64,000 nucleotides of DNA, from assembly GCF_965363235.1 (NCBI RefSeq), contig NC_134850.1:44078602-44142601 (forward strand). Reading direction: 5' to 3'. The notes under the pieces were generated by a model. That model searched no databases, was not told the DNA's origin, and was given only the letters and a program-made list of their open reading frames with translations. This stretch comes from Mytilus galloprovincialis (Eukaryota > Mollusca > Bivalvia > Mytilida > Mytilidae). Below, one piece after another: positions 20,801 to 29,800 of this stretch; the first letter of the stretch is position 1, and each line of letters begins with the position of its first letter. The translations under genes were made by a program, and so were the position numbers.

Positions 20801-23800
20801 AACTCAAGTATAACAGGATATAAAGTGCAATAAGGATGTACATTATGTTTATATATTCAAAAACTAGTTAGTTTACTTAATTCCACCTTATGTAATAATG
20901 CTGTATTTTGATTGGATGAGAAACGGTAGAAACATGGTATTTTTCACCAATTTCTATATATTGAGATTTTCTTTTCTCTGCCGGGGTATTTGCCATTTGG
21001 GAATTCCATGTGCCGGGGTATTTGCTAGCAAATACCATGGCAGATGGGGAATACCATGTCTAAAAATAACTTAATGAATTATTTCTATTCTAATATGACA
21101 AATTCATGGTCATTCTAAATATATGGTTCCAGATGAAATATTTAGGATAAAAAGCATCATTATTGAATTTGAACCGAATGACATAAAAATTCCGGGAATG
21201 ACGTCATAAATTAAACTCAACGGAAACGAATTGTCAACCGGTCACATAAAACTGGAATCCACTTGTATTATGCTTCACTGAAACTGATGAACAAAGTGTA
21301 GTAGTCAGCTTATTTTCATAAAAAGGGAGATATATATAAAGTCAGTGACTGTACATAAAAACAAATGATAAGAAATGATTATACGGTCAATGCAATTTGA
21401 CTGCACAAATAGCACAGCTGCAGTGTATACAAAAATTATACATTCAAGTCGAAATTTCATATGATACCTGATTATAATAAACTTTCTGAGGTGGAACTTT
21501 CGGTGGAATTAAACAATTATATCATGCTTACAAGGGGTATTTGCCTAAAATACCGGTTTCTCAACCAGTATTTTTGGCAAATACCCCTTGTAAGCATGAT
21601 ATATAAATTTTGAACAGATATATCATGTTATGGAGGGGTATTTGCGAAAAATACCAGTCAAGGGACTGTGAAATTTCCCGAGCCGCTAGGCGAGGGAAAT
21701 TCTGTCCCAAGACTGGTATTTTTCGCAAATACCCCTCCATAACATGATATATCTGTTTAATTACACCGAATAGATTTGGATTGAAACTCTCTGTACATGT
21801 GCAGACAAATACTATCAAGCTGCAATTCATAAACATGTCTATGCATAATTTAGGGTATAAGTGGATATTATCATAGAACCGCGGGAATTATACATGTTCT
21901 AATACGCGTTAGCTCGCTTTCATTATGTAACGTCATATCCGAAATCTTTTGGCGGGAAGCTGCTCGCGAGGGTAAAAAAGGAATATCCAAAATGGCAAAT
22001 ACCATGGTATTTGAGGCAAATTCACCGGCAGTGTTGAAAAACAGGCAAATTCGTTTGAAATGAGGAAAACATATTAGAATATGCGAAAAATACACTGGCT
22101 ATCAACCAATCAAAATCTTGCTTTCTTATATAAGGTGTAATTATGTATAAAATCACATAATGTGAAGTATTTTTTATGTACTTTGATTAACCATTTTTTT
22201 TCATTTTTAAATGTGTGCCTATATTTTAGCCTGTAACACAGAATTGTTTGAGGTTTAAAAGTTTAATTTTTCCAGCCCTTAAACTAGTCAAATAATATAT
22301 CCAGTAATTGTAATTATCCTTAGCTCATGAACTCATAAAATGCATTCCATTCAACATAAAAACAATTGCTTAATAGAACCAACAATGTTTAAAACAATTA
22401 AGATCAATGGCATATTAATTTAAACAATATTTATTTTTCAGAGGAGATATTGCCCTGATTGGGCTTGCAGTGATGGGACAGAATCTCATTCTAAATATGA
22501 ATGACCATGGATTTACTGTAAGTCAATACTGTAGGTCAAGATCATTATTTCACTGTAAATTTCAATTCTGTACTGTTACTTTATAGAGCATTTTTATCTA
22601 TCAATCTACCTGTCTTAGCTTTCGATTAATTCGTTTTTGTTGGTACTGAGGACAAATTGTATTTTTCCAGATATTTGATTTCCCGGTTTTGCTTAAGGTT
22701 CGATATAACCAATGTTATTACAACTGATCAGGCGGAGCTTATGTTTTAATTTGCATAAGGACAGTATATTTGAAGATATGATAAGGATGATTGCCGTTAT
22801 AATTATTATTGAATTCTAATAACCAATCAGTGTCACCAAACGCATATACAAAAGAACTGAGTGTATGATATGGGACGAATAACTGGACACCTCATTGATG
22901 AGTTTATCCCAAAACTCCTGTCTGTAGATGGACTGGTCTTAAATAACAAACTTCTTAAACCCTGTCCAGTCAAGTGAAATAAATCTAGTTCTACTAGCCT
23001 TTTAAAAATTTGTACGTTGATGAATATTGTAATTCATGGTTCACCTAGACTGGGCTATACTTACAAAATCCACAAAAATTAGAATTAGTATATGTAGTAC
23101 ATGTTCATGTGAGCAGAAAAACTAATTTCACTTTTTTTCTATTTTACATTTTGTATACATTACTTTTTGGAAGCCAATGCAAACACTTTGTGAAATTTCA
23201 AAAATTACAAAATATGCTTTTGTAAAAACCTTTCTCACTATATTTCTCCTAAAACTACATTGAAAATGGTTCTATATGAAATACCAATATACTTTTTATA
23301 ACTATACCTGTATGTTGAAAGAATGTTTTTTTGTGTTTTTCAGGTTGTAGCCTTCAACAGAACAGTGTCTAAAGTAGAAGAATTTATGAAAAATGAAGCC
23401 AAAGGAACTAAAGTTATTGGCGCTACATCAATGGAAAACATGGTGTCTCTGTTAAAGAAGCCAAGAAGAGTTATGTTACTTGTCAAAGCAGGACAAGCTG
23501 TTGATGACTTTATTGCCAAATTGGTAAATTTATTACCATGATTACAGACATAATTTAGAATATCTTGTACTTCTTTTGAATTAAATACAACATTTCTTTG
23601 TTAAAATCAATTTCACTAGTAAAGTTTATTCATTGTGTGTTTTCTGTTATACTGCTTCAAATTAACTGAGTTTAGGAGTAGAAACCTACAATGCTACCTC
23701 CAATAAACGTATTTACACTTTTGGTATTTAGCTGAATTTTGTCTCCAAATGACCTTAGATCGTCTCCGAATAACCTTTTGATGTCAAGCAACAATCTCTT

Positions 23801-26800
23801 TTTTGTTGTCAGAGATGTCAAATTTTTGAATTGTTATGTCAAAGTTTAAGGGAACCTGTGTGATTCTACGTATTGGGGGCATATTTACATACAAGTGTAA
23901 ATACGTCTATATAACACATATGAAAAATGTGTCATAAAAGGGTAATGATTAAAGATATTTTTCATGAACAGGAGTAATTTTTTGCAGAAAAATGCTTCAA
24001 AATTTGAAGTAATTGATTCAAATAAAAGCATCTTTAAAAACTATTTTAACTGATAAATGTTTTATTAAAAAATGTTATTGCAAATAAGAAAACTGTCATT
24101 TGTTTCTTGATAGTGGATATCTTGATTACATGTATAAAATAAATATTTTTTAGGTACCTCTTTTAGAGAAAGGTGACATCATCATTGATGGAGGAAACTC
24201 AGAGTATGGAGATACAAATGTAAGTAATGAATCTCCTATAGATGAAGATTTGGAATATTTTTATCATTGTATTTTTATACCCCACTCAACGAAGTTGAGG
24301 AGGGTATAATGTTTTTGACCAGTCAGTCTGTCCGTCTGTCCGTCAGTCCTGTTTCTTGTCATCGCAACTCCTCTCAAACCACACAACAGAATTTCACGAA
24401 ACCTTCTTAGATAATAAAGACATAATATGTAGATGTGAATATCCACAGGAAATTACATTCAAAATTTTTTCTAGGAGTTACAACCCTTTTAACTTATTTG
24501 CTTTAATGTACTACTGCAACAGTTCGTCATCGCAACTTCTCTGAAACCATACAACAGAATTTCATGAAACTTAGTAGATAATAAGGACATACTATGTAGA
24601 TGTGCATATCGACAGGAAATTACAATTTTTCTTTCTTTCTAGGAGTTATGCTCCTCTGAACTTATTTGCTTCAATGTACTTCTGCAACAGTTTTTACCCC
24701 ACGTATAAAGTTGCAGAGGGTTTAATGATTTTGACCCTTCCGTCCATCAGTCCGTTCGTCCGTCAGTTCGTCCTGTTTCTTGTAATCGCAACTCCTCTCA
24801 AACCACACAACAGAATTTCACGAAACCTTCTTAGATAATAAGGACATAATATGTAGACGTACTCACTAAGGTTCTTTAATATTTCCATCACTCAGTTGAA
24901 GTTTCTTGAGACTTCATTTACTAGAAAAGACCATCTCTGGGAAACCCACACACATCCTCCTGTAATGTTGCTAATTTCAACACAAAAATTTATGATTGGT
25001 GATGCAAGTTAATCAAAAGTTGATTTTGAATTAATTATTTATGGTTTGTTTATCACTTTACATTTGAAACCTCATACATGTTACAATTTAGTGCTGTATT
25101 TTCAGAGTTTTTGTGAAAATTACCACAGGGCTCAATTTTTCATGTTGTCTTTTTAACATGTTTAGAATGTATTGATTTAATGAATAATTTTCATTTTCTT
25201 TTTCAGAGAAGATGCAAGGAATTAGCAGCTAAGGGTATGCTATATGTAGGAAGTGGTGTAAGTGGGGGAGAAGATGGAGCTAGATATGGTCCATCTTTGA
25301 TGCCTGGAGGTTCTCCAGAGGCATGGTAAGTAGGAAGTAGTGTAAGTGGCAGGAAAGATGATGATTGAAAATGGTCCATCTATGTGCTTTTGTATCTTTA
25401 CTTTAAAGTGGACGAGAACTAATGTTCTTGATGTTTTATTTAATTCTCAAAATTTCGTGGAAAATTCCACATGAAAAAAATACAAACATATAAGAAATCA
25501 AACAATGAAAACAAATATTAAATTATTGAAAATTTTAGATTAAATCTTTCAATGCATAATTAAAGGGTTTTCTAACATCGAGATTGTAAACTTATAGCAT
25601 GATAATTGGGAGATCAGGTGCGCTGAAAAAATAAATAAATAGGCCTCAATCCACTAATTAAACTTAAAGGGTATATTGAAAATAAATTAGTTGACATAGA
25701 TCGTCCATTTTCATTTCAAAGGATGGTTGTCTTCTCTTCTTGGTACGCAGACTTTCTTTACTTATGAAGAATGGCTGTTAAACACAGCCAAGAGTGCTTA
25801 AAGTGACATTTAAAAAAAAAAACACCAACAATCAATCAGTCAATATAGCATGTACTGCAAACCAACTTATTTTCACATATACTATATTTCGCGTTAAGCC
25901 CTTTCATCCTAATTTCGTGATTTTCAAATTTACTGGGTGTAATTCAATAAGCATGATAAGGAAAGATCCAAGTTTTACAAGTTCGCGACAAATGATATTC
26001 ACGTTATTTTTCTACTCGCGAAAGTCGCAAAAATTAATGGCTCTAAAAAATTAGTTGGTTTACAGTATTGCATGACAAGTCACTACACATAGATACTTTT
26101 GTAGAGATTTGAAAATAATTGTACTGTCTTCTGAACATGAATTTTAAACTACAATTTTAAGTTTTTAAAATGAGAATTTGACATTTTGTCTTTTATTTTA
26201 GGCCTCATGTAAAAGATATTTTCCAGTCTATATCTGCTAAAGTTGGAAAAGAACCATGCTGTGATTGGGTAAGACCTAAAAGGAACTATATATTTTAAAA
26301 CTATTGCTTTATACAGAATATACAGAATCTTATAAGTAATATACATAGTACCAGATAAACAGATATTTTACCTCACTTGACCAAAATGGAGCATGAACTT
26401 TATTGAAGGAGACCTTTCTGAAAACTTTCCAATTTTGTCCTAACTGGATAACATAGTGGTTGTTACGGTTACATGGAATTTACTTAGTAAACAATTTCAC
26501 AGATTGAATGTTTTTTATTTAAAAGTAATAATGTAATCAAGTGTGGAGGCATAATTCAGACCATATTTTACTATTATTATTCAAGGTTGGACCAGAAGGA
26601 GCAGGCCATTTTGTGAAGATGGTCCACAATGGTATTGAGTATGGAGATATGCAGTTGATATGTGAAGCCTACCATTTGATGAAGGATGTTTTAGGAATGA
26701 CACAAGATGAGATGGCTGATGTAGGTTTCTTTGTAAACTTTTATATAGTATTACTGTTTGAAACATGATAAATTCTTTATACTGTAAATTCAGAAATTAT

Positions 26801-29800
26801 TGCGACATTTTAATAATTGTAATTTTTAAATTATTGTGAGAAATGCGACATGGTTTTAATCGCAATAATTTAAACTTCCATTTTTAAAAAAATATTATAT
26901 AAATTAAACAGGACTTTTCACTTCATAGCAAAAATTTTAGTCCAAAATGACAAAATCGCAATAATAAATGCACTCAATAATTTCTGAATGTACAGTAATC
27001 AAACACTGTAAAATAGAAAATAGAGAAACAAAAGAAGGCAGTGTTAACAAGAATTTAAAAAAATATAATTTTTAAATTTATTAAAACATCAATCATTTAA
27101 CATTATTTTTCCAATTTTCCAATTTTGCCAAAGAAGGGAGATAACCATGACTGAAAACATAAATTGTAGCAATTTGATAATTTAAGTTTAAAGAGTAAGT
27201 AAATTAATATAATAATTATTTGTTATTTGACTGTGAAGAGCTAGAGTACATTTCATAGCTTAAATGTTGAGAGTGGATAAATATCGTATTGCACAAGATT
27301 TGTTGGCTGAATCTGTTTCTCTAATGATTTTCAAATAATAAGGAGGCAAAATTTGTCCTTCTTTTGAGTGATCTGCAAAATACTGTGTTCTTTCTATTTG
27401 ACGTCATAAGGCATGGTCACCTTTTTTCATGCCGACACAATAGGAAATTCATAGAAAAGCAAGAAAATTTGACGTCATAATTGGATTTTAACCAATGAAG
27501 AACTGAGATCAAATGAACCACACATTCATTAAATATTTTTTATACAATGGGTGCAGAAAGGGATGAATTGACGAAGAATTAGAGAAAAACTTTTCTCTAT
27601 TTTTTGTGCTATTTTCACATTTCCTGACCGGTGTGAGAAAAATATTTCTCCTCACTAGTGAAAAATCTGTTCTCGGCAAATGATTAGTCGAAATTTGATT
27701 ATGACGTCTAAATGTTTTGTTTTCTTCTGAATTTTCCTATTGTGACGTCATGAAAAAAGGTGACCATGCCTGATGACGTCGCATATAAAGAACACAAGTT
27801 TCTGAAAATCTTTAAAAAGGAGGATAAAAATCAGAGAAACAGATTCCTACACTATAACTCGTGTATTACGATATTTCTCCACTCTCGACAGTTAAATTTT
27901 AGTTATTTAAAGAGCTCGGCAAGCCTCACGCTTTAAATAATAAAATTTAACTGTCTCGAGTGGAGAAACATCGTAATACACTTGTTGCAGTGTAGGAATC
28001 TATATTTACAAAACCACATTAACAAATTTCCTCTATATACATACAAATTTGGTACCCATGAAAAAACATGAATCAACTTAATTTTTAGGGAATATTGCTT
28101 ATTGTATATTTATCATGTTTTTTGACAGGTATTTGATGATTGGAACAAAGGAGAACTGGAATCATTCCTGATAGAGATCTCAAGAGATATCCTTAGATTT
28201 AAAGATTCTGATGGCAAATATCTCCTGGACAAAATCAGAGACACAGCTGGACAGGTATACAGTTAAAAGCATGATGCTCATTCATTTAAATTTGTCTTTC
28301 TGTGCCATAATATTTTGCAATACTTTAAAGTTGTTTATGTTTTCAGAAATTTATTTTCCAGATTTCATTGAACAAAACTACACAAGTTTTACTTAAGATA
28401 GATGCTTCTTATATAAAAGATAATTACAGCCAAAATTACAACATAGAACCAATTTATAATTTCAGAAAGGAACAGGAAAGTGGACGGCAATCTCAGCATT
28501 AGAATATGGTGTACCTGTATCTTTAATAGGTTTGTCTAAAACTTTATTAAACATTAATAGAAAGAACTTACAGGACATCTTATTGGTTTAAAAACCAAAC
28601 TAATGGACAATTGTTTATGTTTGGTGAAAAAAAGCAACAAAATGCAACATTGATTCTAGTCCTTTTCACTGGCATAAATACAATGATTAAAAAGATTTAT
28701 CTTTTTGTTACAGCTTTAAAGTTCAATTTCATGTTGAAACAAATAAAAAGAAACAATTTCTGAATCAGTCCCTTTAGTTTTGATTGGATTTGATGACCTA
28801 ATGTTTGCTCAAAACCTCCTTCCAAATTAAAGAGTTAAAAACAGTACCAACAATCAAATTACCAGATTATCTAAAATTGATGATACTGCACAAACAAATA
28901 AAATATACAAGTATGAGAATGAATAGATAGTGTCTGATTATTATTGCACACAATAAATGCTTTAAACCATGTTTTTGTACCATTAATGCTTAATATACTG
29001 GTATGATGATATTTAGTCAAATAAAAACATTTCAAGATGAAGACCAGTAATCTAATTTATGTACTGAACCTTAAAAATGAAATGTATTTTATTATCTTTT
29101 TCTAATTTTTCAGCTGAAGCTGTATTTGCCAGATGTCTTTCAGCCATGCAAGGGGAGAGAATTGAAGCTAGTAAACAAATCAAAGGACCAGCAACTACCA
29201 AATATACTGGGGATAAAAAAGAATTTATTAATGATATCAAATATGTAAGTTACTGTGTTGTTAAAACAATTTTTAATAGGGGCCATTATGATTTCTGATG
29301 TGTGGATTGGAATATCAGTTGGGTTAAAGATTTTGTTGAAGGTAGAGTTTACCATGACCTTGAGGTCACATTTACAATACAATAGATCTGGCATTCATTT
29401 TGATTTAAACTTTTTACAACTATGGTTTTGATTTCTTGGTTCACTGAGTGTGAAAGATGGATAGCGTGAGGAAGAAATTTTTCTAAGAATAAGCTATTGT
29501 AGACTCCCTTCTTTTCTGGCTTCTTATAATTTTAACCTATTCATTTAAATTTGACTGACATGTATTTTGGTAACAATTCACACTGATTGCTGTGTACGCA
29601 TTATTCTATTTTACCACTTTTTACAAACAAAACTTAATTATTGTGGGTAATTTTTACCTAGTTTATTGTATATCCATAACAATTTTGTCAGCTGTGAATA
29701 AGATTCCATATCATAGCTTTCTGATGTATATGACTTGGTGATATAAAAAAACATCAAAGTAAACTTATTTTTTTTTTTAGAAAAAACTGTCTTACACTTG

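Noticed and set aside
21561-22095. Minus-strand open frames in the fold-back element
   Set aside because: They follow the palindromic arms, which keep frames open by symmetry; no family similarity.
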